DNA of 64,000 nucleotides, from contig MSJI02000552.1 of the NCBI GenBank assembly GCA_001931905.2, positions 62,001 through 126,000 of the forward strand, read 5' to 3'. The position numbers were made by a program, and so were the translations under genes. Below the pieces are notes generated by a model. That model made no database searches. It was not told where the DNA came from and saw only the letters and a list, made by a program, of their open reading frames with translations. The first letter of the stretch is position 1. Every line of letters starts with the position of its first letter. Positions 43,021-54,903 of this stretch are shown in pieces. Source of the DNA: Cladosporium sp. IMV 00045. Taxonomy: Eukaryota; Ascomycota; Dothideomycetes; Cladosporiales; Cladosporiaceae.

Positions 43021-44934
43021 ATGCCTCTGCCAGGAAATCACCCTGTGCTCGGCAGTGAACACACGTCGAAAGTCCCCAATGCGAAGAAACCGAAAGCGCG
43101 CCCACCGCGCGGGTTGCGAGACCGATGGTGGTTCCCGGGACGGTCTTTGCCAACCTACACAGGCCCTTACAGCATTGGAACGATGGAAATCGAAGTCCCC
43201 GTCGAAAACCCCAGGGTCATCTCTCACATTACGCGCAAGAACAAACACGTCCTCCAGCTTGAAACGGTGCTTATGACCGTCTACTATCCCGCCAATCTGG
43301 AGGCTCACGAACCACCCAGGAACTCGCGCCTGTCACGCCAGCTTTGGTTCGGTCGTCCGCGGTACGGAATGGCACAGGGCTATGGTGAATTCGCAGGGTT
43401 GCCGACCGCTGCGGTGTTACCGTTCCTGCTTCCGGCTCTGTTCACGAAACTGCCGGCATACCGCAATGCGGGCGTCGCTCGACACTGGGCTCCAAATGCG
43501 AATTTCAAAGACGAAGGCGATAGGGCCAAACAGACCGAAGGCGAAAAGCCACCAGATGCGGACGGCCTGCCCTGCTTCCCTCTGATGATGTTCTCGCACG
43601 GACTCGGAGGCACCCGCACGATGTACTCATCTCTATGTGGCGAATTCGCAAGCTACGGTTTTGTGGTATGCGCGGTGGAGCACAGAGACGGCTCCAGCCC
43701 GCGCACATATGTCAACCACGCGAAGTCTGGACATGGCAGCCGCGAAGAGCGTGAAGCCAATGGTAGCGTTGATCATTGGAAGTCGGAGAAGAAGCGAGGC
43801 TATGATACTATCGACTACATGTTTCCGCAGGAGAATCCTTACGATACCGGGCCTAACAATCCGAAAGGCGTCGATACCGAGCTCCGTGAAGCACAAATCG
43901 ATCTGCGCATGGCTGAGATCGAGGAAGCGTACAAGATTATGTGCATCATTTCATCCGGCGAAGGCGAGCGTATTGCTACCAACAACCTTCGCCGTAAGGG
44001 TTTCAAAGGAGCGAGCTCGTACGGATTAGAAGGTGTCAATTGGAAAGAATGGAAGGATCGAATTAATCTTGAGCACGTGACGGCTTGCGGACACAGCTTC
44101 GGAGCAGCAACAGTCGTCGAGATGCTGCGTAACAGAGACCGCCTGCAGTACTACACACAAGGGATCATCTACGATTTATGGGGCGGTGGCACGCGGTCGC
44201 CAAGCGAAGACGATACCTTCCACCGCATCAGAGCCCCTGTCCTCGCTATCAATAGCGAAGCATTCACTTACTGGCCTGCTAATTTCGAAAAAGTCGACTC
44301 GATGGTCCAAGAAGCGCAGTCGACGCCCCATCCAGTGCCCGCCTGGCTAATGACCGTGCGCGGAACGGTGCATATCTCACAGTCAGATTTCACCCTTCTC
44401 TACCCACGTGCCTGCTCTCTCTTTTTGAAAGCGGTGGCGAGTCCTCGGAGAGCATTGGACATCAACGCCAATGCCAGTCTGGAGTTCCTAAATCTAGTAA
44501 TGCCACCCAATTTGACAAGCTGGTCTCGATCTTTTGATAACGAGAATCTGCTGGAGAGCAAGCTTAGCCCGCTAGATCGCATCCCGTCTTCGCAGATCCA
44601 CAGACCGAAGAATAAATGGGTTGCTGCTCGACTGAAAATTCGCCATGAGTGGATATACCGGGCCAGTCCCAAGCTGTTTCGCAAAATGAAAAGAGCGAAG
44701 GCGGAGCGGGAAGGCAAGTCGCCTGATGATACGGGGAATGAGGTGTGGCTGCATTCGAAGCCAGATCCGGAGCTGATTGAGGAGCATCGGCGCAAATTCA
44801 TGGTTGATGCGGGAAAGGCGGAAGCATCTGTCCATGGCGATTTTACGCGACTTAGTTTAGGAGACGAAGCCATCGAGGATGCAGGTTATACAGCACTGCC
44901 CGCGAACGGCGACCCTGCAGCAGGGCAAAACTAG
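43021..44934 (+). CDS. Platelet-activating-factor acetylhydrolase-like esterase
   Basis: An intronless gene of 637 residues. The alpha/beta-hydrolase core begins with YSIGTMEIEVPVEN and VLMTVYYPA, and the oxyanion-side block FPLMMFSHGLGGTRTMYSS is typical of PAF-AH (PF03403). The nucleophile elbow is CGHSFGAATVVEML, with Ser as nucleophile. A likely acid is in GIIYDLWGGG, and the catalytic His in VRGTVHISQSDF. Length exceeds that of animal enzymes by an N-terminal basic stretch and a C-terminal tail of about 150 residues. The enzyme should hydrolyse sn-2 acetyl or short oxidised acyl chains of phospholipids. No signal peptide is evident, so it is probably cytosolic or membrane-peripheral. Confidence 0.88.
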   Translation: MPLPGNHPVLGSEHTSKVPNAKKPKARPPRGLRDRWWFPGRSLPTYTGPYSIGTMEIEVPVENPRVISHITRKNKHVLQLETVLMTVYYPANLEAHEPPRNSRLSRQLWFGRPRYGMAQGYGEFAGLPTAAVLPFLLPALFTKLPAYRNAGVARHWAPNANFKDEGDRAKQTEGEKPPDADGLPCFPLMMFSHGLGGTRTMYSSLCGEFASYGFVVCAVEHRDGSSPRTYVNHAKSGHGSREEREANGSVDHWKSEKKRGYDTIDYMFPQENPYDTGPNNPKGVDTELREAQIDLRMAEIEEAYKIMCIISSGEGERIATNNLRRKGFKGASSYGLEGVNWKEWKDRINLEHVTACGHSFGAATVVEMLRNRDRLQYYTQGIIYDLWGGGTRSPSEDDTFHRIRAPVLAINSEAFTYWPANFEKVDSMVQEAQSTPHPVPAWLMTVRGTVHISQSDFTLLYPRACSLFLKAVASPRRALDINANASLEFLNLVMPPNLTSWSRSFDNENLLESKLSPLDRIPSSQIHRPKNKWVAARLKIRHEWIYRASPKLFRKMKRAKAEREGKSPDDTGNEVWLHSKPDPELIEEHRRKFMVDAGKAEASVHGDFTRLSLGDEAIEDAGYTALPANGDPAAGQN

Positions 44935-45084
44935 AGGTCGTATTGCATGACCTGGCGTGGAGTCATGCTTTGGACTCACGCTCCTGCTATGCATGTAGCA
45001 CCACCATCTTCTCAGAACCCAAGAATCTATCTAATCCTAAAGGAAACACTAGTAGTCTTCAATTGAAAAACTCATTCAAGTCCC

Positions 45085-45540
45085 TCAATCCAAATCCATC
45101 GGCTCCCCATCCCCTCCTCCCTCCACTTCATCCTCACTCTCGTCCAAATCCATCGGATCCCACCCGGGCTCCCTCTCCTCTGGCCTCAGCACACTAACCC
45201 TCCAACACCGCTCGAGCACGGGATTGCTATCATCCCACGGACACCAAGCCCTCAACTCCTTCCAGACAGCCTGCGCCGTGCGCTTGCGGGCCTCGTAGCG
45301 CTCGACGCCATCGCGCAACAGCGCGTCGTACTCCGTGCATCTGTGCCGGCACTGCGCGACCGCCAAGCTCGTCAGCCGGATGCTGTTCCAGTGCTTGGAT
45401 TGGGAGAGGTCGTAGATGGCATTTTTGGAGAGGGCCAGGTCGAGTAGGCTCTCGAGAATGGGGGTGGGGAGGCGTGGGAAGAGGTCCGAAAGGGGTCCGC
45501 GGTTCCAGGAGCGGCGCTGCTCGTCGCTGGGTGGATCCAT
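45085..45540 (-). CDS. DUF2293-like protein, 151 aa
   Basis: A single exon of 151 residues. The middle part, VAQCRHRCTEYDALL followed by RYEARKRTAQAVWKELRAW, matches the pattern I know for the fungal DUF2293 domain (V-x-x-x-x-R-H-x-x-T-x-Y-D). The C-terminus is acidic with two MDLDE/MDLD repeats. Function is unknown. Probably nuclear or cytosolic; no membrane segment. Confidence 0.7.
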   Translation of the reverse strand: MDPPSDEQRRSWNRGPLSDLFPRLPTPILESLLDLALSKNAIYDLSQSKHWNSIRLTSLAVAQCRHRCTEYDALLRDGVERYEARKRTAQAVWKELRAWCPWDDSNPVLERCWRVSVLRPEEREPGWDPMDLDESEDEVEGGGDGEPMDLD

Positions 45541-46238
45541 GCCTTGGAGTATGGTATTTATGGGTTACTTTGGGGGTGGCGGCTGGTGGGAGTCGCTTCA
45601 ATGTTGTTCTGTGTTGTTTCTGATGAAATGTTGTTATTGCGGCGCAAAGGCCTGGTCACTCTGATCGTGTCCTTGGAGTATGTGTTAGCACAATCTCAAA
45701 ATCGACAGAAAACGATGCAAGTGGTATTGGCGCGACAGTAGGAGATTGAATGGTATCAAATTCCAATGTTCGTGAAAAGTGGTGTTGTTAGTACTCTAGA
45801 GCAGTGGCGCTTGTGGTCAGTTCAGCTTTCTTGTTTGTTGGTGGGGTCAGGCTGCTACGCGAGAAAGCCGGGTGCCATCTTTCGAGAGATCCATCACTTC
45901 ACTGATCGAGCCTTCAAGAGTTGGAACGTGTTCGACGACAGATGCGCAGGCCTCCTGATGCATGAAAAGGAGATAATTTTGACTGAGGCCGACTCTAGTC
46001 ACATGAGCGCGATTCTCGTTGGCACATGCAGGCTGAGTGATGAAAGCAGCTCCACGGTGTTTACTTCTTACTCATCATAAGCATCCTTCAGGCGAGGGGA
46101 GCATGTAGCTCTGTCAGCAGAGCGACAGCAGCATATGAAGATCTCATCGCTATGTTTCTCAGGCATTTCCCCCGGCCAGGTCTTGAGATACACCAGAAAT
46201 CACACCGCACGACAACAAACAGGCGTCATATCTCCAAC
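45541..46238. other. Divergent spacer
   Basis: Upstream regions of the DUF2293-like gene and of the 152-residue protein. No additional gene seen. Confidence 0.5.
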
Positions 46239-46748
46239 ATGGCAGCACAGGCTATCCCGGTTGTCCTGCTCGGCCGCTCCGAAGTCATCGGCATACCAAT
46301 GGTCGAGGCGCTGAAACCTGAAATTGAAGGTAAGTCTTCGAGTATGCTGCACGTAGGGCCAAACTATTGAGTCGCTACAGTAATTCACTTCATGGACTCG
46401 GCCGAAGTTGCCACCAAAGACATCCCACTACTGGTCTCTGGAAAGCCGCCCACCCAGCCAACTTTCAAAAGTATTGGGAGTCAAGACTATTCTCGGAAAC
46501 CTCAAGCCGTTGTCACGGGAGGCTACTTCACCAACGATATGGTGTATGCTCTGATCAGAGATTGCGGAGGTTCTCAAGGGATCCCGTGGCTGGCAGCAGG
46601 CGTGGTCGAGGGGCGGCGTGAGGATATTGACAAGCAAGCTGCAGACCCCCTGGCATACGTTCCAACGATCGCGAGCAGGGTCAAGGAGGCCATACAGCGC
46701 GTGAAGGCTGATGGGAACTGGGATAGGGATGGGATGTATAACTACTGA
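46239..46748 (+). CDS. Conserved fungal protein of unknown function, 152 aa
   Basis: Exons 46239-46329 and 46381-46748 are joined across a 51 bp intron (GTAAGT...ACAG). The N-terminus AIPVVLLGRSEVIG, then IEVIHFMDS, resembles the first strand-turn-helix and second strand of a Rossmann-like fold, and AVVTGGYF is a third strand. I recall a fungal family with the same order (strand, GKxExIG, LKPEIEVVHF, late IPW), without an assigned function. Cytosolic by lack of signal. The upstream in-frame ATG at 46152 was not preferred because MAAQ gives the family-like start. Confidence 0.7.
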
Positions 46749-49043
46749 TCAGGTATTATGTCCAATGGAGACCCATGATTGGATGGCCGAAATGAGGTAC
46801 TAAGCAGTGCTCCGACGAGGCGCGGTGCATTGGTGCGCCAAACTGCTGGCGTGATCGTGCATGCAACACGAGTAGTACATGCAGAGTTATATCTGCGTGC
46901 ATGCGACGCAGCTGTGGAGATGTTGAGCGCATCACGCGTCTCGCTTCTCCTTCTGTTTGATCGAGATCTTGCCACTTCCCTCCTTTCTCGCGGGTGCATG
47001 TAGAGATACAAGGTTGCTTGGCTAAGCTCCGTAGACTCGGACGGCCGGAGACGTCCAGAACGAATCTCTTGGGAGATCTCAACAATCTTCGAGGTGGAAG
47101 CTTGGCTGCAGTGATGTGACCAGCAGGCTGGTTTGCTAGATTGGCGAGATTGGTGCTCTTACCTCGTGCCCTCAGCCTGTGCTTTATTGTCCCAGAGTCA
47201 TGGGGTCATACGATTGTATTGTTTGATGACCGAGTTTCGGCGGGAAATCACCAGCCGAGATGGGTGTCGAACGCAAGCACCGAAACGACGGCATCATAGC
47301 ATCATGGGCACATCGAAAGCGAGACCAGTGCTAGATAGCATAACTGGCCGGGCAACGTTACAACACTACCTCCTACCTTAACCGTCTAGTCCATTTTCCA
47401 CATAAAGCATAGATTGACAGCGCAGGCTGGCAGACTACTAGCAGGCTGGCGAAATGCATGTTCAAAGAAATCAGGCTGGGAAGCCTAGGGCACGATCTCT
47501 TCTGTACGATGGGAGAATGCCTGCATGCCGCCGGACGTCATCATCAGCTGTGTTTGCCTTCGAATCCCATGATCGATGACACTTGGCGAGCGATATACAC
47601 GCACCTAACACACCAAGATCTCAACGCGGAATCGGCAAACCGAGCTGACCACAAGAATGAGTGGACTCGAGGGGATCTCGGAAACGGTCGGTGATCGAGG
47701 GCGTGGAGTGCACGACAGCGTTGGAACGGTCCGCAGAAGTGGTTCAAGATCTGGGCCGAGCCCACGTATAGTGGAGGTCTGATATTCGCCGGATCGCTTT
47801 AAGCTCTGCTGCCACGGGCCGACAGACGGGATGTCACATGATTTGGGGTCGACACGGGCAATGCCAATGGCGCGGAGCTGCGTCCCGAGAGCGAGGTAGC
47901 TGAGACTAATGCAGGTCACACAGAACCGCTTCCGGGCCGCGGAAGCGATACCCATAGACCGGGCTATATGGCGTCTCAACCTGTGCGGCAGACATCATTT
48001 CAATCGGAACCTGATCTCGCGACCGAGAGCGATGCGCATGCGATGTGATACCCGCGGACTGGAGGATGTCATTCAGATGCTCTACCACTGCACACCAACG
48101 CCATCCGTACTCTGCGTCATGCTTGCCGGATCTGGCCTTGGACGCAGGACAGGGTGCCGGCGACACCAAGCCATTCAGCTGTGAACCGTCACCACACGAA
48201 AGTCTCTCCAACGCCTCTTAATAAGTTCGGAAACAGATCTAGCTGCAGCTGTCATGCTGCGCCATGTCAAATCATCCAACCGTGCGAACCGCGCAAGGGC
48301 CGCCCGGGGAGTGGGGATTGTGTGACGATCTCCCTCTTCGCGTCCGCACTGGAACAGTCTTGGGTTTTGGACGCCCGTCAATATGCGTCTCGACATAAGC
48401 ATCAAAACATCTTCCCCTCTCGCATCCCTACTCACAATTGGCGAACCGTTCGCGCCGTTGGACCCCTTCGCTTGCCTCTCCAATCCCCAACTGGAGTCTG
48501 GGCCGCAGCCCTCAATCTCTACATGCCGGCCCTGTCCTGCCTATGAGCCCATCTAATCAACTACTGTATCGACGTCTCTTACCGGGTCAGGCTTTGCTGG
48601 TCCCTTGCATCACTAGCAGGCTGGAGCATGACACGCTTCCGTCGCCTTGCAGCAAACCCAGCACCCTGGCGCAGCGCCATCGCCTCCCCGACAAGTAGGA
48701 GAACTTTCTTCCCACATCGGACTGCCTGCCGCTGATGACAGTATCCGGGGCTCTGCTCGCAGCACATATAGCCTCATCTGGCTCTCTTTGTCTTTGAATG
48801 TCTCACTCCCGTTGCCTTCCCCTACCCCATCCTCTTCTAAATCTAGCACGTCCCTGTACCACGCCACGCACGTTCTCCCAGACGTTGAAGAACCCTGCGC
48901 GTCCTCATCTTGTAGCTACCTCGCGTCCGTTTTGACTCGCTGGCATTCTTCATTCCTGCACCACCTGGCCATCATCTTTGGGCGGTTCTACGAGCGCACT
49001 TGCTCCACACAGCTGGCCGACATACCACTTCTCTTCATACACG
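46749..49043. other. Intergenic and long leader, 2.3 kb
   Basis: No supportable gene. Short motif AGCAGGCTGG recurs (about 47122, 47424, 47439 and 48614). The last 600 bp are pyrimidine-rich and contain several ATGs, compatible with a long leader of the rhodopsin-domain gene. Confidence 0.45.
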
Positions 49044-50288
49044 ATGGCGGACGAGTCAGATAATGTCGGCTACAAGGTCGTCGCTGCGACGGTGGTGGCA
49101 CTCTTCTTGTCGTTCAGCGCGGTGATTCTGCGCTTCATCGCACGACGATACCAAGGCATGAAGACATATTGGGAGGACTGGTTCATCTACATGGCTCTCG
49201 CGTGCAAGCTGGGCATCGACATAGGCGGCATATTGCGTGAGTTGGCCTCGCTATTGTTGACGCGCTCAAAGACTGACCAGAAGACAGTACTCAACAATGG
49301 ACTCGGTCGACACATCAGCACCTTGGACATGGACACTCTGGTGACATTTGCAAAGGTATGCTGTTTGGGCAGACTCGCATTTACTTCGTAAGCAGCTCGC
49401 TCACAAGTCCTTTAGGTCCAATATTCTGGCTCTTTCCTGTACCCGGCATGCATTACTTTCGTGAAGCTGTCAATCCTCATGCAATACCGCCGGCTATTCT
49501 CGCACCACTCGAGGAGTTTTCACTGGCAGATCAACGTCCTTATCACTATTGTCGCCACCTGGGGCGCGGGCATCATTCTCACCGCCTTCTTCCTTTGCAT
49601 TCCCATGGAGGCAAACTGGAACCAGATGATCCCCGAGTCAGAAAAGACTTGCATCCCAATTATCCCATTCTACTACGGCTTGCAAATTCCGAACATCGTC
49701 ACCGATCTCCTCATCATCGTCGTCCCAATTAGAGAGGTCTTGAGGCTCCAACTCAACAAGAGATTGAAGACGGGAGCCATCACCATGTTCGCACTCGGTA
49801 TCATCACTCTTGTCTTCGATATCATCCGCCTCATCGCTCTCCTGGAAATGACTGATGGAGCCCAGGAGGCCGACTTCACTTGTAAGTCGAACCCCTATCA
49901 AAAGTCCGATCCAAGCCTCTCCGTTTACTAACTTTCCCGCCCAACAGACTACATTGTTGACGTCGCGGTCTGGACCACCATCGAGCCCACCGTCGCCATC
50001 CTCGCCGTCTGTATTCCCAGCGTCCGCACCCTCTACCGCCGCAATCGCAACTCCCACCACTACACGGACAACAGCACCACGATTGGCAATGCGTCTTCCG
50101 TGCGCGAGCTCAAGTCTTCCGTCACACAGGACTCGGATCCGGAGACTGCTGAGGTCCCAAGCCCCGACCTCACAACCACGGCGGCCATGCAGGAAGCCCA
50201 GCGAAATTGGCCGCCGGTCAGCATGCTGCTAGACTCCGAAAGGCCTTTCCAGCGCTTCGAGGAGTTTGATGGCAGACAGCGCCATTGA
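49044..50288 (+). CDS. Rhodopsin-domain (SAT4-like) integral membrane protein
   Basis: Four exons, 49044-49236, 49288-49355, 49416-49881 and 49948-50288, encode 355 residues with 7 hydrophobic segments. The pattern is that of fungal rhodopsin-domain proteins: RFIARRYQGMKTYWEDWFIYMA (WEDW between TM1 and TM2), VKLSILMQYRRLF (TM3 end), a short C/W-rich loop ending in CIP, DLLIIVVPIREVLRLQL (TM5), and YIVDVAVWTTIEPTVAILAVCIP (TM7). The C-terminal tail is Ser/Thr-rich and cytosolic. Related proteins include PTH11-type receptors, but this one has no CFEM domain. The role may be surface sensing; ligand unknown. Confidence 0.87.
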
Positions 50289-51270
50289 GACTTCGCTTGT
50301 CCATGCTTTTGTCGTATTCTTTTTTGTTATCTGAAGCGTACATATTAATTCCGAACATGCTGGGAGGATCTGTCATTCCTTCGCCATCCCATGGTGATTG
50401 ATTGGACATCACGAGGACATACACATTAACGACCTTTTTCTTTTTTTTTTTCTTTTTTTTTTCTTTTTTTCTGTCTCCTTTTTGTTATGGACCGCGAGTG
50501 GGGATGTGGGTTTGCTACCTACGTATGGAGCCTTTCTTTTTCACTACTCGCTCTCTCGCCAATCTTCAAACGCGGATACCCATTGAATTCGAGTCTATCA
50601 AATTGAAATTGATGTTGACATACTCAGATGATTACCCTTTCTTGAGTTTCAGTTGTCTCTGAGCCGATATCAGCTCTGGGCCGTAAGTCTTGCTTGCGTC
50701 TCAGCAGAATCAGGATCATCATCTCGCCTTTCGACCGTCAGGGTATGTGTGATGTTGTTTAGTTGTGTTTGACATATCATCGTGGCTGTCCTGTCCTGTA
50801 GCCATCGATATAGGCCGATGCGCTTGTAGATGTTTCTGAGGGACTCAAACCCATGTAACGGGTCAGTCACTGTATACCTAGGTAGATTGCTCAAAACACC
50901 ATTAGGAACGATGTTCCTTGATTATTCAAGAGGTTGAGGGTAGATAAGGTATAAGATGGGGATGGAGCCTTTGACAGAACCGGGCAACTAATCGACTGCA
51001 ATTCTTAATAGTACTCTCGCATATTTCGCACTTTACTGTTAATGGGTAATCTAAGATTGAAGTAGTGGTTGGAAGGTGTGAGGAAGTGAATTGGCCAGAG
51101 CAAGGGTTCAGCCAACGAACTCCACTCTCCAATGTGTGACGCCAGTCTCAAAGCTCCCCTTCTTGTCTGTCGCAAACGCAACCAAAACATGTACACAAAC
51201 AAATTACTCGACATGACAATCAATCTTTAGCATTCTTCCCACGCTGCAGGAGCAGCAATATCTTCCAGTC
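50289..51270. other. Spacer with a long pyrimidine tract
   Basis: 3' flank of the rhodopsin-domain gene and promoter of the 774-residue protein. A plus-strand T-rich tract with single C interruptions occupies about 50429-50481. Confidence 0.55.
50429..50481. repeat. Polypyrimidine (T-rich) tract
   Basis: Over 50 bases almost entirely T with periodic C, just beyond the 3' end of a gene; a low-complexity microsatellite-like tract. Confidence 0.85.
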
Positions 51271-53759
51271 ATGGTGAAGAAGAAGACTGGCGCGCAAAAT
51301 GCGCAACCCGGTTTCCCTCCCGGGTCTGGTCTGATTATCTGCAGGAATAAGTACGTACGTGCTATGATTTCCCTTTACTGTACAACAAGCTGCGCATTGC
51401 GAATGTGACATAGACGCAGCTCGTATCGATCATGCTAACCATTCTGCTTGTAGACACTGGCGTTACGTCTCTTCGTTCTCCGGACCATGGCTCCAACTCC
51501 CGCCCGAGATACTTTCTTCGCTCGCTCACCAGAACTACACGATGCCCTCTCCGCGCCTGATTGACCCTTCCGTCTTCTACGATGTTGTCAAGATTCGCAA
51601 AGCCGTGGATGAAGCCTCACAGGACTCCGTTCGCGCGAGTAACGGCGTCGCGAACAATGCGACCAACAATGGTCGCATGGACTTGTTTGGCACAAATGGA
51701 GGTGGAGGTGCGCCGCTGAGCAAAGAGCGGGTTTTCAAAATACGGCAAAAGGCAGTGAGGTTGTTGGCAAAAGCGTTCGAGATGGACGAGGTTGCTGCGA
51801 GCGTGGCTACGATGCAGGCGACGAGCACGGTGGAAGATGTTGGTAGTCATGTTTTGAGACGAGAGCCGAACAATCCTGGTGCGTTTCGCAAGGAGAGTTG
51901 TCGCGCAAGAGGGCATTGCTAACGATCCCGCGATCATAGACGCCAAGTACGTGCACTTCTTCCACGAAAAGATACCCTCCCGCGCTGTGGAAGAGTATAC
52001 GCCTCTAGACCCTCTGGACGAGATAATCGCTTCGCTTCCAATCGACCGACAAGCACCACCTTTACGAACCCGAGCTCTTGTGCAGATCTTCAAGCGCCAA
52101 TGGGAGGGCGCAATATTGGACTTGACTCTGGCTCTTCGCATCACAGAGAACATCAGGATATCACATAAGCCAGATCAACAGCAATTGGAACTCAGCAGTA
52201 AGATGCGCGTGGAGCAGAATGCTTGGAATAAAGGATACCGAGATGCGAGGGCAATTCCACAATTGAAAGACGAGGACCAGCCGACAAGTTTGGAAAAGCA
52301 ACTTTTGTTTAATAGAGCTGGGGTTTACTTGACGCTCGCGTGTCAGAGCGTGCATACGGCACTGGATGGACTCAAAGAATACCAGGCTGCGCAAGAGAAC
52401 GGCGAGGATACCAGGGCACACGCTGAAGCTCATGCTGTCCGACTCGACGCACGAAACAGAGTAAAAACCTATGCAAAGCGAGCTATCAAGGACTATTCTG
52501 CGTTTCTGTCACATTTCGACTACACGCCTGGTCTTCCTTTCGGGATTACGAATGAGATCATGCGTCGGGTCTACGATCTTGCAAACGGACACAAGACCCA
52601 AAGCCCTCTGCCTAAGCACCGCCTCGTCGAGGTCAGCAGTAGCGATGGTAAGTCGAGCCAGAACGAAGGAGCTAGCAATGGTCAGAGTGAGACTTCTTCT
52701 CTCGTAAAGCTCCAGCAGAGCCCCAAAGCAAAGCCCTTCGAACTCGGCGAAGATGGCTGGCCCAAGTTTCCCTCACCAGAGATCTACCCTGCCAGCGCTT
52801 TGTTTGCCGAGAAGCCACTTGAAGATCTCCCTCCTTTTCCAACGACCGACAGCTCTCGCAACGGCCACACCGATGAGCCTATCCGCGACGCTTTCGCCTC
52901 CCGTGAAGCCGTCACCTACCATCCGTTACTCACAGACGCTCTACATTCACTTCTCCTCGCCCATGCACTCGTTCAAACCAGCCCAACAGAGCACCTCCGC
53001 CATGCCCACAACGCCGCTCGTCTCGCACGCATCGCAGACGGCTATCCCATTTTTCAAGCCGCTCGCAGCCCCGCTCGTTCAGACTGGATCGAGGTTCTCC
53101 GACGAGCTAACAACTGGATCGGCCTGAGTATGCCCTGGCAGAAACTCTGCGCTCCCGCGCCCTTGCCAGAAGCAGCAGGAGGCTGGGCGAAAGACGACTC
53201 TTCGTCTTCCCCATCGTCTTCCTCATCGACATCTGGCGACGCGCTTGTACCAACCAACCGCCCTTCCTCGAGCAATGAAGAAACGCCCGACCAGAAGCGC
53301 GAACGCATCAAGCAGGAAAGCATCATCGAAGCCCTCTCAGACGACCGCGTTTTCGACGAAGAAAGCTTCCAGCGCGCCGTGCGAGCGAGGGAGAAACGCG
53401 CGATCGAAGACGAAGAAGGCCTTTCTGGGCCTCTGAAAGACAAGGAAACGACATCGTCGTCCTCTTCCACTGAAGCTGTCGACGGGAACGGTAGCGCTGC
53501 GGCTGCGAATCGCTGGGCTCAGGATGACAATGCCAAGGAGTATCCCATCAGTACGGATCGAGCGGAGGCTATTGCGCGCTGGATTCGCGAGGCGCCGTTG
53601 TCTATTGGCGTCAAGAAGAAGAGGCCTGCTAGGAAGAAGAAAGCTGCGAATGGAAGTGCCCAGCAGGCCTCTGTCGACGGGCTCAAGGGTGTTTCTGAGG
53701 GCTTGTCGGCGTTGAATGTCGGCGCGGAGCGCGGAGGGAAGGATGAGCAGGTCGATTAG
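51271..53759 (+). CDS. Conserved fungal protein of unknown function, 774 aa
   Basis: Exons 51271-51350, 51454-51878 and 51940-53759, introns of 103 and 61 bp, both with CTAAC branch points. The first splice creates the conserved-looking block HWRYVSSFSGPWLQLPPEIL, and the second joins to DAKYVHFFHEKIPSRAVEEY. The middle is helical with alternating small residues (LFNRAGVYLTLACQSVHTAL, AKRAIKDYSAFLSH), suggestive of TPR-like helices. The last 300 residues include Ser-rich linkers and a basic KKKRPARKKKAA cluster that may be a nuclear localisation signal. I believe similar proteins are widespread in filamentous ascomycetes, but I cannot name a function. No membrane segment. Confidence 0.8.
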
Positions 53760-54123
53760 ACGAGTGAGGTGTCTCTATCGTCGAAGGACTTCATCCATGA
53801 TTAGATTAATGCGTTCACGATATCAAAGACAGAAAAGACACAGAAGACTATCGGCATGCAAATTTTGTGTTTATCGGAGAATCTCTCTCCAATCGGAATC
53901 ACGCACTGTATCAAATCACGGCAATCGTGCCCCAGGCAACTGTGTCGTTGTCGATTGCCAATTTCATTCATGAGGGTATCATGCTATTACCACCCACCCC
54001 TATTTGCAAACCCAAAACGCCATTTGTCCCATATAAGAGTAATAGAGCATTACAAACACCGCCAACGAGCCTCATAGAAGAGAACAGAGACAGAGAGAAT
54101 CAAAGAAAAGCCACCACTCCCAT
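53760..54123. other. Convergent 3' spacer
   Basis: Separates the 774-residue protein (plus) from MOZART1 (minus). No gene seen. Confidence 0.5.
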
Positions 54124-54506
54124 CTACGCCTCATGCCTATCCTGCTGCGCTTTCACTTCTTTGATGACTTTCTGTGCAACGTGTCAGCTCGACATTCCCT
54201 CATGATGACACCAATTAGTATTGAGCAGAGGCAAAGACGCGTTACGTACCGCAAGAGCTTCGGGATTCACGCCGTTCTCGATCAGCGAGACGCAGTAGCT
54301 TAGTGATTGCCGGTCGAGATCTGTGTTCTGTGATTGGGGGTTTTAGCTTTGAGATTATCTTTTCTTGTTGATACATTTCTCTTCACTTGTTTTTGAGGGA
54401 AAGAGAAATGCTGGAGTCGTACGAGAAGTGTGGAGATGTCGTGCAGAATGTCGATTGTTTCGCGAGCTGCGCGCTTCTTGGCTTCGGGGTCGTTTGGTGG
54501 TGGCAT
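54124..54506 (-). CDS. mzt1: Mitotic-spindle organizing protein 1 (MOZART1)
   Basis: Three short exons, 54506-54423, 54327-54250 and 54171-54124, encode only 69 residues. The protein reads [16 protein letters not shown], then [19 protein letters not shown] and VNPEALA, then [10 protein letters not shown]: the full MOZART1 pattern. It binds the N-termini of gamma-tubulin complex proteins and is needed to recruit or activate gamma-tubulin complexes at spindle poles. Intron ends are GTACGA...CACAG and GTACGT...CACAG. Each exon falls below usual ORF cut-offs, so the gene is easily overlooked. Its start is 398 bp from the TRAPPC11 start in divergent orientation. Confidence 0.95.
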
Positions 54507-54903
54507 TGAGGATGGTTGGTTCTGGGTGGAGTCGCTATGGATGTATTTTGGTGACTTTGTTCTTGTCTTGCTGCGCTCGTGTTTGATTGACATGTGCTTG
54601 AGCTTGAGCCGCTTCGGCTGTGTTTGGGTGAAGTTGGAAGGCAGAGTGCTGGATAAACGAAAGTGGGTCGCCAGAAGATTTAACGAGCCACTCACCGCTC
54701 TGCACTTGGCTCCTCCCTAAACGCTAGCTGGCTGGCCTCCGGCCTTCTTGGTCTCTACTGATAAACATTCATTTCGCAAACACTACGGCTCGCAGGCGAG
54801 CAGAATTGATAGAGCAAGACGCCAGTATCTGGAATAGTATGGACGACTGAGCGATTTGAATTCCCAACTTTGCATATCTCACATTCTGGTACCGGATTGC
54901 AAC
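54507..54903. promoter_or_regulatory. Divergent promoter of mzt1 and TRAPPC11
   Basis: A spacer of 397 bp between two divergent housekeeping starts; any promoter elements are shared by position. No specific site recognised. Confidence 0.5.

Noticed and set aside
48647..49063. 138-codon frame upstream of the rhodopsin-domain gene
   Set aside because: No domain; kept only as a possible upstream frame in the leader.
50810..50875. tRNA-like GGGTTTGAGTCCC on the minus strand
   Set aside because: No D-arm, anticodon arm or acceptor pairing at the required distances.
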